A stretch of 64,000 nucleotides of DNA from contig NZ_QRAO01000002.1 in the NCBI RefSeq assembly GCF_003353425.1, positions 420,496 through 484,495 of the forward strand, in the 5' to 3' direction. The stretch comes from Marinirhabdus gelatinilytica (GTDB taxonomy: Bacteria > Bacteroidota > Bacteroidia > Flavobacteriales > Flavobacteriaceae). Made by a program: the position numbers and the translations under genes. The notes under the pieces are model-generated. The model worked only from the letters and a program-made list of their open reading frames with translations, was not told the origin of the DNA and did no database searches. How positions within the stretch are numbered: the stretch's first letter is position 1; each line of letters begins with the position of its first letter. Shown piece after piece: positions 53,190-62,586 of the stretch.

Positions 53190-54407
53190 ATGAAAAACCC
53201 ATTGAAAAACATAGGCCCTGGAACGTTGGTGGCAGCTGCCTTTATTGGCCCTGGTACGGTCACCGTATGTACACTGGCAGGAGTTAGCTTTGGTTTTGAG
53301 CTGCTATGGGCCATGGGACTGTCCATCGTAGCAACCATTGTATTGCAGGAAATGGCGGCCCGCTTGGGATTGGTCTATGGTAAAGGACTGGCGGCCACTG
53401 TAAAGGAACAGATACAAACCCCGTGGCTTCGTGTGGCGGCAATCTTATTGATTGTCTCGGCAATACTCGTGGGCAATGCTGCTTACGAGGCTGGAAATAT
53501 AAGTGGTGGTGTACTTGGGTTACAGACTATTTTTAAAGAAGCTTTTGTAACGTTAGTTGGTTTCCAGTTTAACTACTTGAGCCTGCTCATAGGTGTTATT
53601 GCGTTCACCTTGCTCTTTATTGGTAATTATAAAGTGATTGAACGTAGCCTGGTCGCCTTGGTACTCTTAATGAGCATTTCATTTGTAGTAGCGGCCATAT
53701 TAACAAATCCGGAATGGGTCAATGTGCTAAAAGGTGTCTTTTTACCAAAATTCCCTTCGGATAGTTTATTAACGATCATTGCACTCGTAGGAACTACCGT
53801 GGTGCCCTATAATCTCTTTCTGCATGCCTCCTTGGTACAGGAAAAATGGTCTGGGGCACAGCAATTGCCAGCTGCCAGAAAGGACTTGTATATTTCTATT
53901 GTTTTGGGTGGTTTGGTCTCTATGGCCATTATAATTTGTGCAGCGGGTATTGAGCAACAGAACATTGCCAATGCTGCAGATCTCGCTAAGGGTTTGGAAC
54001 CCTTGTACGGCGAAGTCTCAAAATACGTATTGAGCTTGGGATTGTTTGCTGCGGGCATTACTTCGGCCATTACAGCACCACTGGCGGCAGCTTATGTAGC
54101 TAGGGATTGTTTTGGCTGGAAAAAAGATTTGAAATCGGCTCGTTTTCGGGTGGTCTGGATAGGTATTTTGGGATTGGGCGTGGTGTTTTCTTCCATAGGT
54201 TTCAGTTCCATAGAGATCATTCAATTTGCACAAGTGGCCAATGGCTTGTTATTGCCTATCATCGCTGGGTTTTTGTTGTGGGTGGTGAACAAAAAATCGG
54301 TTTTGGGGGATGTTAGGAATACTACCTTTCAAACCATCGTGGGGCTGTTAATCGTGCTCGCAACACTTATTTTAGGGTTGCGTAGTCTTTATAAAGTTTT
54401 CTTTTGA
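53190..54407 (+). CDS. Nramp-fold transporter, YcsG-like, non-canonical metal site
   Basis: 405 residues with about 11 membrane helices and the Nramp pattern. Helix 1 carries GPGT at 20-23 where canonical Nramp has DPGN, and helix 6 carries V205-P206-Y207 where it has M-P-H. These are the usual divalent-metal ligands, so Mn/Fe transport is doubtful. It is the first of four overlapping genes, followed by pxpA (four-base overlap), mirroring B. subtilis ycsG next to ycsF-kipI-kipA. Confidence 0.88.
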   Translation: MKNPLKNIGPGTLVAAAFIGPGTVTVCTLAGVSFGFELLWAMGLSIVATIVLQEMAARLGLVYGKGLAATVKEQIQTPWLRVAAILLIVSAILVGNAAYEAGNISGGVLGLQTIFKEAFVTLVGFQFNYLSLLIGVIAFTLLFIGNYKVIERSLVALVLLMSISFVVAAILTNPEWVNVLKGVFLPKFPSDSLLTIIALVGTTVVPYNLFLHASLVQEKWSGAQQLPAARKDLYISIVLGGLVSMAIIICAAGIEQQNIANAADLAKGLEPLYGEVSKYVLSLGLFAAGITSAITAPLAAAYVARDCFGWKKDLKSARFRVVWIGILGLGVVFSSIGFSSIEIIQFAQVANGLLLPIIAGFLLWVVNKKSVLGDVRNTTFQTIVGLLIVLATLILGLRSLYKVFF

Positions 54408-55141
54408 AAAAAATAATCGACATAAACGCAGATGTAGGTGAGGGCACAGGGAACGATGTCCAGCTCATTCCCTTGCTGTCATCCTGCAATATTGCCTGTG
54501 GGGGCCACGCCGGGGACGAAGTTTCTATGCGCAATACCATCCAGTTGGCTAGGGCACACAAGGTAAAGATTGGGGCGCATCCGTCGTTTCCGGATAGAGA
54601 TAATTTTGGTCGAAAATTGCTCACCATGACCAAAAGCGAACTTTCCGAAAGCATCTTTAACCAATTGCTATCCTTTTACGCCGTAGTTGAGACCGAAGAG
54701 GCCACCCTTAATCACATAAAACTGCACGGCGCTCTCTATAACTACGCTGCCAAGGATGCACCTACCGCAGATGCCGTTGTGGAGGCCATCGTGGCGACCA
54801 AGGTGCGACCTGTTTTGTACGTGCAGCACGATTCGGTATTGCACCGTAAAGCTGAGAATCTATTGCCCCTGGCCTTTGAGGCGTTTATCGACAGAAGCTA
54901 TAATACCGATGGTTCCTTGGTTTCCCGCTCTCTTGAAAATGCTGTGATACACCACAAGCAACTAGCGTGGGAACAGTTAAAGAAAATGGTACTGTCCCAA
55001 AAAGTGGAAACGATCACGGGTGTTGAAATCCCTATCATTGCCAACACCTTTTGTATCCATGGAGATCATCCCAATTCCATTGAAATATTGCGGTATATCC
55101 GCTCCCGAATGAAAATCGAAAATTTTGAATTGAGTTCATGA
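54404..55141 (+). CDS. pxpA: 5-oxoprolinase subunit A (LamB/YcsF family)
   Basis: Subunit of ATP-dependent 5-oxoprolinase, which converts 5-oxoproline to glutamate. 245 residues. DINADVGEGTGNDVQLIPLL at the N-terminus, CNIACGGHAGDEVSMRNTI, and KIGAHPSFPDRDNFGR are YcsF hallmarks. The start is TTG at 54404, overlapping the transporter stop (TTGA). It overlaps pxpB by four bases at its end. Confidence 0.95.
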   Translation: MKKIIDINADVGEGTGNDVQLIPLLSSCNIACGGHAGDEVSMRNTIQLARAHKVKIGAHPSFPDRDNFGRKLLTMTKSELSESIFNQLLSFYAVVETEEATLNHIKLHGALYNYAAKDAPTADAVVEAIVATKVRPVLYVQHDSVLHRKAENLLPLAFEAFIDRSYNTDGSLVSRSLENAVIHHKQLAWEQLKKMVLSQKVETITGVEIPIIANTFCIHGDHPNSIEILRYIRSRMKIENFELSS

Positions 55142-55860
55142 AACTTCCCTCCATTTTCCAACTTTCTGAAAAAACGGTACTCTTGCGGTGGGAGCCTTCT
55201 GGCGTTTCTGAAATTGAAGAGCGCATACAAATAATTGCTACAGCACTCATTGAACGTTTTGCCACTGAAACCATTGAGGTAACACCCACCTATAATGAAC
55301 TGGCCATCTATTTAAGAACGGAAACAAATACTGCCAATTTCATCAAAAATCTCGAAGACTTTTTACACCGATTTAAGATAGCTGAAACCAGCTTTTCAGC
55401 AAGGATTGTCACAGTTCCCGTATGTTATGGAGAACAATTTGCCCCAGACATTGCAACGGTGGCAAAATACCACAATATTCCAAAAGAGAAAGTGATCCAG
55501 TGGCACACGGCACCTTTGTATGGTGTTTCCTTTATTGGATTTCTCCCTGGGTTTCCATATCTAAGGGGGCTGCCCGAAAAATTGCACACCCCACGTTTGG
55601 CCACCCCACGAGAAAAAGTAGCGCGGGGCAGTGTGGGAATAGGAGGAAGCCAAACGGGCGTGTATCCCACAGGTTCTCCAGGGGGTTGGAACATTATTGG
55701 CCGTTCGCCCTTGGAGTTTTTTTCGGTTGAAAAGCAGCCACCATCATTGTTGCGGGCTGGGGACAAACTAAAGTTCCAGTCTATTTCAACAAGGGAATTC
55801 GAACTCATTTCAATTGCTGTAGCCTCGGGAACCTACCCGCTAAAAACAGAAACAATATGA
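55138..55860 (+). CDS. pxpB: 5-oxoprolinase subunit B (KipI family)
   Basis: 240 residues of the KipI/allophanate hydrolase subunit 1 family. The C-terminal part has YGVSFIGFLPGFPYLRGLP and VGIGGSQTGVYPTGSPGGWN. In B. subtilis KipI also inhibits sporulation kinase KinA, a role not expected here. Overlaps pxpA and pxpC by four bases on each side. Confidence 0.95.
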   Translation: MKLPSIFQLSEKTVLLRWEPSGVSEIEERIQIIATALIERFATETIEVTPTYNELAIYLRTETNTANFIKNLEDFLHRFKIAETSFSARIVTVPVCYGEQFAPDIATVAKYHNIPKEKVIQWHTAPLYGVSFIGFLPGFPYLRGLPEKLHTPRLATPREKVARGSVGIGGSQTGVYPTGSPGGWNIIGRSPLEFFSVEKQPPSLLRAGDKLKFQSISTREFELISIAVASGTYPLKTETI

Positions 55861-56699
55861 TCACTGTGCTAAAAGCTGGATTATACACTTCCGTTCAGGA
55901 CTTGGGTAGGTTCGGATACCGAACTATGGGTGTCCCAGTCTCTGGATCGATGGATGCACATTCTGCAATGCTGGCAAATTCAATTTTGGGTAACGAGGCG
56001 AAACAAGCGGTGCTGGAATGTACGCTATTGGGACCCATCTTACAATTTCAGCAAGACACTGAAATTTGTATCACGGGTGCTCCTTTTCAACCAATGCTGA
56101 ACGATATTGGGATAGCACAGGAAAAACCTATTCCAGTACAAAAAAATGATGTGTTGTCTATAGGAAGAGCTACAACGGGAATGCGCTGCTACGCAGCTGT
56201 TGCTGGGGGATTCCATACAGAAAAAGTATTGGGGAGCCGAAGTTTTTACAGTACGATTACTGAAAATTCAGTCCTTTTGAAAGGAGATGTATTGCCCATA
56301 GCCAAACCTTTAGAAATAAAGCGTGCTTCAACAGATGTTCCATATGCACCAAAGATCTTGTCCAATAGCACATTAAAAGTATTCCCCGGCCCTGAATTTC
56401 CAACTCTTAAGACCAATGTAAGGGAACTACTTTTTGACACAACTTTTAAAATATCAGCACAGAGCAATAGGATGGCATACGTGCTGGAAACCGAAGTGGA
56501 TATTTCAGCAAAAGAAATACTTACGGCTCCCGTACAACCTGGGACCGTACAGCTCACACCATCGGGCAAACTGGTTGTGTTGATGCGGGATGCACAGGTA
56601 ACGGGCGGTTATGGCCGTGTGTTGCAGCTAACAGAGGAAAGCATCAATATACTGGCACAAAAGCGTGGGGGTGAGGCTATATCCTTTACATCAGTTTGA
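55857..56699 (+). CDS. pxpC: 5-oxoprolinase subunit C (KipA family)
   Basis: 280 residues, KipA/allophanate hydrolase subunit 2 type: YTSVQDLGRFGYRTMGVPVS, SGSMDAHSAMLANSILGN, and VQLTPSGKLVVLMRDAQVTG. It completes the PxpABC complex, with no further gene in the operon. The stop is 22 bases before the convergent end of the broken patatin gene. Confidence 0.94.
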   Translation: MITVLKAGLYTSVQDLGRFGYRTMGVPVSGSMDAHSAMLANSILGNEAKQAVLECTLLGPILQFQQDTEICITGAPFQPMLNDIGIAQEKPIPVQKNDVLSIGRATTGMRCYAAVAGGFHTEKVLGSRSFYSTITENSVLLKGDVLPIAKPLEIKRASTDVPYAPKILSNSTLKVFPGPEFPTLKTNVRELLFDTTFKISAQSNRMAYVLETEVDISAKEILTAPVQPGTVQLTPSGKLVVLMRDAQVTGGYGRVLQLTEESINILAQKRGGEAISFTSV

Positions 56700-56720
56700 G
56701 CTAGAATTTAAATTTTGGCA

Positions 56721-59329
56721 TTATTCGATCTGTAACGTAAGGTTTTCATCGGTTATTTTTTTGGTGTTTATGATCTGCTCTATCTCGGCAAATTGCTTTT
56801 TCAAATAGGGATGTTCCAAAATAGCATCGAAGTAATTCAGGCTACTCCTGCTAAGGTGGCGCGAAAGCGTTGGTTCATAAAATTGCCACGGCTCGAAGAA
56901 GGTTTTGTCAGGTTTCTCGGTAATGTCCAGAATTTCCTTGTTCTTTTGGGCAAGGAACCATTCCAGGTCGTTAACAATGGTAGGGTCCAGGATGGTACCG
57001 TTAAAGTATCCTTCAATATCGCCCAGGGTTACCTTATGAGGCATCATTATTTTGAAATATTTAATATTTCCATCACTGTTGGCTTCCCAATTTTTCAAGT
57101 AGTGGCTCAAATAGTTCGGGATCTTGTCCAGGTTCAGCCCTGTTTTAAGGTCTGCCACAAGGTTATCGGTTTCGGTTTCATTGGCATCAATATGTGGGAT
57201 GTCGTGCTTTTCCTTAAATTCAGTAACGAGATGGGCCACGTAAAGGCTCTTGCTGTTAATGATCTCGATATAGGCAATCTGTTTGTCGCCCAGCACCTTT
57301 TCGTCCCGTATGAGGTAGTTGTGCAAGTCTAAACAACCCAGCAGGCCACTATTGTCAATAGCTCCTGCATCTATAAAATGACCGTATCCCTTGATTTTTG
57401 CCGCAGGGCTAAAGACCGGAAATCTGTTGGTGGTTGAAACTGCCTGATAGAAGGGGATGGTCTTATTGCCAGAAAGATCGGCCAGGTTTGTGGCATACGG
57501 GAAAATATCCTCGAATTTCTGCTGTTTTACTGACCAGAGAATCCCACGGTTTCCTGAAGTTCCTGCTGTGTTCATTATAAGCGACGGAAAGACCCTTCTT
57601 TGTTGAATGCGTTTTTCCAATAGTCCCTAAATGAAACTTGGGAGAGTTGATCGCTTCCTTGCTTTTCAATTTTGTTTTGGTATTTGCGCATGGCGTAGTA
57701 GGGACGGTCTCTAAGTCCAATACGGTTGCTGAAGGGCCACAGTTTACGATAGGTGTCCAGACCAAAGGTGAGGGTAAGGTCCAGCGAGGTGTAGTTCTCA
57801 TCGGCCAGGTCGTCGATCTTCGTTTTAATGGTTTTGAAATCGGTCCCGTGCTCCTTGAAGAGTCCCGTGTAGAGCGCTAACCCCAACGATCCTCCCGAAG
57901 CTCCGGAGAATGCAATGGTTTGGTTCAATAACTTCCCTTGGGTCTCTTCCTGCATCTTGTTGAGTACATTGAGCGTCCAAACATTTGCCTTGAGCCCACC
58001 GCCGTGCGAGGCCACAAAGAAAAGGGTATTGTCTTTCTTTTGCTGAAGGGTGTCTATAAACGTCCTCTCTGTGATTTCAGATTTTGTGTTCTCCACAAGA
58101 TCCAGTTCATGAGTGGTCACTTCAATGGGAGCGCAATTTGAAATTACCAAGAGTACTACCAAAACAGCACCTGTGATGAAGAGCGTTCGGTAGCGTCTGG
58201 TCTTGAAGAGGTCCAGTTTTTTGGTGACAAAAAAGTACTTGCCCAAACTCGCTATAATGAAATAATAGAAATAGAAAAAAGCTAATAAAATAGGGATGCC
58301 ATTAAGTAGATTGCCCCCGGTAATACTGGCTATTGTGGACCAAACTATAATGGCGATAGCAACCAAAAAATTGAAATTATATAGCAATAAATAATTTTCT
58401 GAAACTTGAAGCGGGCGCAACCAACCTATTATTTTCTGAAATGGTTTCAAACCGTTCTTTCCAGAGAGTGCCTTTTCGACATCGGTGATCTTGGTTCGCA
58501 ATAACCTGAAAAAGACATAATTGAACATTAAGACATAATTGGCCAACAACAACAGCACAAAGCCCCCCGGACTAAAATTTCCAATGGGCGATAACAACAA
58601 TCCCAGCAAGACTAAACACAGAAACGCGACAAGAATATAATATACACCAAGCCTCCGGAGTAATTTTTTGTAGGCTATCTTGCGCTGTTTCAGTTTAAAA
58701 TCCTTGAGAGGATGCCCTTTTTTGGTAACCGTTTTTTGAAGCTTAGTGAATTTCCGCTTTAAGCGTATGTAGAGAATAAACGGTATAAGCAGCACTATAT
58801 AGGAAACAATCTTTACGATGGTTATAGGGAAATCTTCATAAATAATGTTGGGCATAAAGCTGGCTATGATAAAATGTATCCACACGCCGTGTATTAAAAT
58901 ACCAATGAAATAACGTAAATAATTGGCCCAATTGTCAGGAACATAACCCGTATCTGGATTGGTGGTAAAAACATAGATGATGAACTTTTTAAAGGGCCAG
59001 ATCTTGAGGGGTGTTTTTTTGTGCCACTGGGTGTAATCCCCACTATTGTTGAGATCTGCGGCGTAATATGTATAAATAGGATAGTGGGATAATACCAGCG
59101 CCAGCCCGTTGATAAAGAAGATAGAAAGAAACAGAGAAAGTTTACTGCTCTCCATTAAATCTACCATCATAGTAAAGGCTTGGCTCATTTGGGTGAGCAA
59201 TAGCAAAATGATAATAATGATTACAAGACTGAGGAACGACGACCTGAAAAAATTCTTGAACGATCTGAAAAAATGGTTGGTGCCGTTTATAAAACGTTCG
59301 AAGAAGGAAGGTTTTTTGGTTGTTGCCAT
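56721..59329 (-). pseudogene. membrane patatin-like phospholipase, split by one frameshift
   Basis: One gene read in two frames: 57575-59329 (584 codons) and 56721-57620 (299 codons). The N-terminal part has about nine membrane helices (residues 30-400). The patatin domain begins SHGGGLKANVW (oxyanion loop), with the nucleophile S478 in SGASGGSLG (GxSxG). The catalytic Asp lies in the second frame (FIDAGAIDNSG). Around 57575-57590 the first frame ends FNKEGSFRRL while the second continues RVFPSLIMNTAGTSGNRG; adding one base there restores a single frame. Either a recent mutation or a base error. Confidence 0.8.
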
Positions 59330-59339
59330 AAAAAGCTGA

Positions 59340-60082
59340 TTAGTAATGTACTAAAGTACAAATAGCTAACCGTTTGGGCAATAGGGTTTTTCCTATTTTA
59401 AAAGGGGTGATGGGCTCATATTTTAAAACCTATTTTTGGGGGTCGACAGGAAAAAATTGATGTGGAACGGTAGTTAATGCACCCTGCTCTTTTCAAGAAG
59501 CCACTAAAATTCAAAAGGAAAAGACCTGAAAGACCATCAAGTCTATTTTAGCGTTACAAAGCTTTTTTTGACTTGATCGCATCTGTGATATGCTATGCTG
59601 ATAAGTAGTATAATATATGTTACCAAACCAGTGAATCTTCTCGTTAATATTCATAACAAAAAATGATTGCTTACTGAAAAATAACGTTTTTAGAGCTGTC
59701 TAAAAATTGATTTTGTATTTATGTAACTTGTTTGTTTTCAGTATTTAATATTTATTTACTTAAACATTTAATTTACTTATTTTTTTTAAAAAAAATGTGT
59801 CCTTTATTTTTACCATCCAGAGGTTTTTTACTGTAACGTTCTCGCTTTTATTTGATTAATTTCAATGGTAAAGGATTTTTTCTTTTTTCGTGAACTTTAA
59901 AATAGTTCACCTTTTACATTTCAGATGTAAGCCTTTTTACAGTCCACCGATGGAACTAAACATCTAAAAAAACATAGCCTTTAATAATACGGATGCTGCT
60001 TCATTTTTAAACTTTAATAATTTTTATGGCATACTTTTTTTGATTACTTTCAAGCACTACTAATCAAAAACCAATTTCAATT
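59340..60082. other. AT-rich intergenic region with two adjacent inverted repeats
   Basis: 743 bases with no coding frame on either strand. It is the leader of the 60083-62550 cassette and holds the palindrome pair at 59890-59930. The rest is low-complexity AT-rich sequence with no recognised element. Confidence 0.65.
59890..59930. promoter_or_regulatory. two adjacent inverted repeats, candidate operators
   Basis: GTGAACT-TTAAAAT-AGTTCAC (59890-59910) and TTACAT-TTCAG-ATGTAA (59914-59930), both perfect, separated by three bases, about 150-190 bases upstream of the sensory cassette start. Confidence 0.4.
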
Positions 60083-60442
60083 ATGGGGAAACCAAGTAAA
60101 TGTATTTCAGTTAGCGAAGCAAAAACACTACAAAAACGCTGGTTGGACACCAGGGCCAAGGAAATAGAGGCCGCAGAGGGTGCAGAGGACGCGTCAGACT
60201 TTACGTACAGTTTGAGCGATTTAGAGGAATTTGTCCAATATGTACGGGAAGAATCTACCAAGCAAGGCATCGACAATCCTGGTGTGCGTATTTACTTTGC
60301 AGCATACGATAACGCAAAATCGAAAAAAGCGACTGTTTTTTTGGCACCGACTATGGGACCAGATGCCGACTCGGACAATAACTATAACATAGACCCTATG
60401 GATAGAAGCGGCACAGGATGGCCTCCCAATAAATACGAATAA
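60083..60442 (+). CDS. small conserved flavobacterial protein of unknown function
   Basis: 119 residues, soluble and acidic, with no signal or membrane segment. The middle is SDFTYSLSDLEEFVQYVREE, and the C-terminal half RIYFAAYDNAKSKKATVFLA ends NIDPMDRSGTGWPPNKYE. I have seen this family repeatedly in Flavobacteriaceae, but no function is known to me. Its stop overlaps the start of the 7-TM protein by one base, so the two are co-expressed with the kinase and regulator. Confidence 0.78.
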   Translation: MGKPSKCISVSEAKTLQKRWLDTRAKEIEAAEGAEDASDFTYSLSDLEEFVQYVREESTKQGIDNPGVRIYFAAYDNAKSKKATVFLAPTMGPDADSDNNYNIDPMDRSGTGWPPNKYE

Positions 60443-61152
60443 TGGAGTTTTCCGATTTCTTGCTCAACATTATTCCAATTTGGATATTAGAGCTGGTTGC
60501 CGCTTTATCAGGTATTTATTACCTAAAGAATGTTAATGCTACCAAAAGTGTGAAATACTTTGTGGTATTTCTTTGGGTTACTTTTTTTGCGGAAGTTTTC
60601 GGGAGTTATGCCGGCTTTGCTTATTTTTCGGACTATGGGTTCTTGCCATTTATAGAGGGTACCGTCTTCCGGAGGAATTACTGGTTTTACAATATATACC
60701 TTTTGTTGAGCACCTTGTTCTTGATTTGGTTTTTTGGAATCAAAATAATGAACCCAAAGCTTCGAAAAGTGCTTATTTACAGTACTGTGGTATTTATAGC
60801 GGCAACCACCGTTGACTTTTTCAGGAGCGATTTTTTCAATGTAACCCCAAGAGTGCTCATTATTTTTGGGAGTTTACTTATTTTGCTTTCTATATTACTG
60901 TACTATTATTCGCTACTGTCTTCTCAGGAAATTCTGAACATTCGGTATAATCTCCGGATTTATTTTTCAGTAGCGATTTTGGTGCATACGCTCTGTTTTT
61001 CCCCTTTGGACTTTCTGTCCAATTACTTTAATACCACCACCGGGAATGAATTATTTGTGGCCTTTAGGGCACAGGTAATCTTCATTTTAAATATCTTGCT
61101 GTACCTAACCTATACCATAGCCTTTTTAGTATGCTCCAGAAAGAGGAATTGA
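60442..61152 (+). CDS. seven-helix membrane protein of unknown function
   Basis: 236 residues with seven hydrophobic segments, roughly at 10-28, 37-57, 82-102, 109-125, 131-152, 172-192 and 205-230, linked by short loops. No catalytic or ligand motif is seen. It starts one base inside the small-protein stop and ends inside the start of the histidine kinase. Because the kinase has no sensor domain, this protein may be the sensing partner. Confidence 0.75.
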   Translation: MEFSDFLLNIIPIWILELVAALSGIYYLKNVNATKSVKYFVVFLWVTFFAEVFGSYAGFAYFSDYGFLPFIEGTVFRRNYWFYNIYLLLSTLFLIWFFGIKIMNPKLRKVLIYSTVVFIAATTVDFFRSDFFNVTPRVLIIFGSLLILLSILLYYYSLLSSQEILNIRYNLRIYFSVAILVHTLCFSPLDFLSNYFNTTTGNELFVAFRAQVIFILNILLYLTYTIAFLVCSRKRN

Positions 61153-61919
61153 TCTTATTGTTATATTTTATTGTAATCGTGCTGTTTATCTGCGCTTTTG
61201 CGATAGTGTTTGTATTGCTGTTCCTGAAACGGAAGAATATGCTAATCTTAAAACAACTGGAAGCAAAACAAAAATTTGAACAGGAACTCGCCAAGACACA
61301 AATTGAAATAAAGGAGCATACACTGAAGAATATAGGCTGGGAGCTACATGACAACGTTGGGCAACTGCTCTCCGTTGCCAAGATAAACCTGAATATGGTA
61401 AAAAATGGTGGGGAGACCAATCCTCAAGTGGAGGAAGCCAAGGACGTGCTCACACAGGCCATCCAGGAAATACGTTCGCTCTCCAAGACCCTTAACAACG
61501 ATGTGGTCTTAAAGAACGGGCTGGCCGCTACCATACAGATAGAGCTGGAACGTTTCAACAGACTTAAATTTCTGGAGGGGGTCTTTACGTTGAAGGGTGC
61601 CGAAAGGCAGCTAGAGGGATCCGATGAAATTATTATCTTTAGGATGGTGCAAGAGTTTTTTTCCAATGTGATAAAACATTCAAAAGCCGAAAAGCTCACT
61701 GTTGTGTTGCACTATGCTGAAACCGAGCTATTCATAAAACTGGAGGACAATGGTGTGGGATTCTGTACCGAGACCACCCCAAGCAACTCTGGCATGGAAA
61801 CCATGAAAAGCAGGGCGGCACTCATTGGGGCTTCATTCCAGCTTTCGTCCCAACTTGGCGAAGGAACCATTTTTAAACTAACCTATCCATACAAAAAGCA
61901 AGTGAAAAACCATGTATAA
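61131..61919 (+). CDS. sensor histidine kinase without sensor domain (HisKA_3-like)
   Basis: 262 residues: one N-terminal membrane helix (about 8-33), a short coiled linker, then the LuxR-type kinase core. H73 in WELHDNVGQLLSVAKINLN is the likely phosphorylation site; N-box EFFSNVIKHSKAEK, G1 LEDNGVGF, and G2 GEGTIFKLTYP follow. It overlaps both neighbours (22 bases with the 7-TM gene, eight with the regulator), so translation is coupled. Partner of the regulator at 61912. Confidence 0.92.
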   Translation: MLQKEELILLLYFIVIVLFICAFAIVFVLLFLKRKNMLILKQLEAKQKFEQELAKTQIEIKEHTLKNIGWELHDNVGQLLSVAKINLNMVKNGGETNPQVEEAKDVLTQAIQEIRSLSKTLNNDVVLKNGLAATIQIELERFNRLKFLEGVFTLKGAERQLEGSDEIIIFRMVQEFFSNVIKHSKAEKLTVVLHYAETELFIKLEDNGVGFCTETTPSNSGMETMKSRAALIGASFQLSSQLGEGTIFKLTYPYKKQVKNHV

Positions 61920-62550
61920 AATAGCCATAGTAGACGACCATACCCTCTTGGCCTCATCCCTGGAGAAGTTGTTAACTTCCTTTGGGAATTGTGAAGTCTT
62001 GCACATTTCAAAAAACGGAAAGGAGTTCCAGCAAAAATTGAAGACAACTCCAGCAAACCCGGATATTGTACTCTTGGACATAAATATGCCGGTAATGGAT
62101 GGGTACGAAACCGCACAATGGATAAAAAAGAACCAACCCTCCATAAAAGTCTTGGCACTTTCTATGGAAGACGATGAAAGCGCCATTCTTAAAATGATAC
62201 ACAACGGCGCAAAAGGCTATCTGCTCAAGGACACACCGCCAGAAACCCTACAGTTTGCTATTGAGGAGATAATGAATAACGGCTATTACCATTCAGACCT
62301 TGTTGCAACTACGCTTGTACAGGCATTCCATAAAAAATTTGATGCTGAGGGACTGGGCCTGCGGGACAAAGAGATCCAATTTATAAAGCTGGCCGCCACA
62401 GAGCGTACCTACAAACAAATTGCTGAAGAAATGAACCTGAGCCCCAAGACCATAGACGGTTACAGGCAGGAAGTCTTCCAGCGTTATAACATAAAGAATA
62501 GGGTAGGGCTTGTGCTGTTTGCGATTAAAAATGGATTGGTTGAGGTTTGA
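61912..62550 (+). CDS. response regulator, LuxR/NarL family
   Basis: 212 residues: receiver domain with D8-D9, phosphoacceptor D56 in IVLLDINMPVMDGYE and GYLLKD near residue 100, then a GerE/LuxR helix-turn-helix (about 147-205) with TERTYKQIAEEMNLSPKTID and GYRQEVFQRYNIKNR. It would bind DNA after phosphorylation by the adjacent kinase. A plausible target is its own leader with the palindromes at 59890-59930. Confidence 0.94.
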   Translation: MYKIAIVDDHTLLASSLEKLLTSFGNCEVLHISKNGKEFQQKLKTTPANPDIVLLDINMPVMDGYETAQWIKKNQPSIKVLALSMEDDESAILKMIHNGAKGYLLKDTPPETLQFAIEEIMNNGYYHSDLVATTLVQAFHKKFDAEGLGLRDKEIQFIKLAATERTYKQIAEEMNLSPKTIDGYRQEVFQRYNIKNRVGLVLFAIKNGLVEV

Positions 62551-62586
62551 TGGAATGTTTAGTGCTTAATGGATAAGAATTGATTT

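Noticed and set aside
59340-60082. Small RNA or hidden gene in the 743-base gap
   Set aside because: No coding frame, promoter-terminator pair or conserved RNA fold could be recognised; only the two palindromes stand out.
60442-61152. Rhodopsin-type 7-helix protein
   Set aside because: No retinal lysine motif in the last helix and no other opsin signature could be seen.
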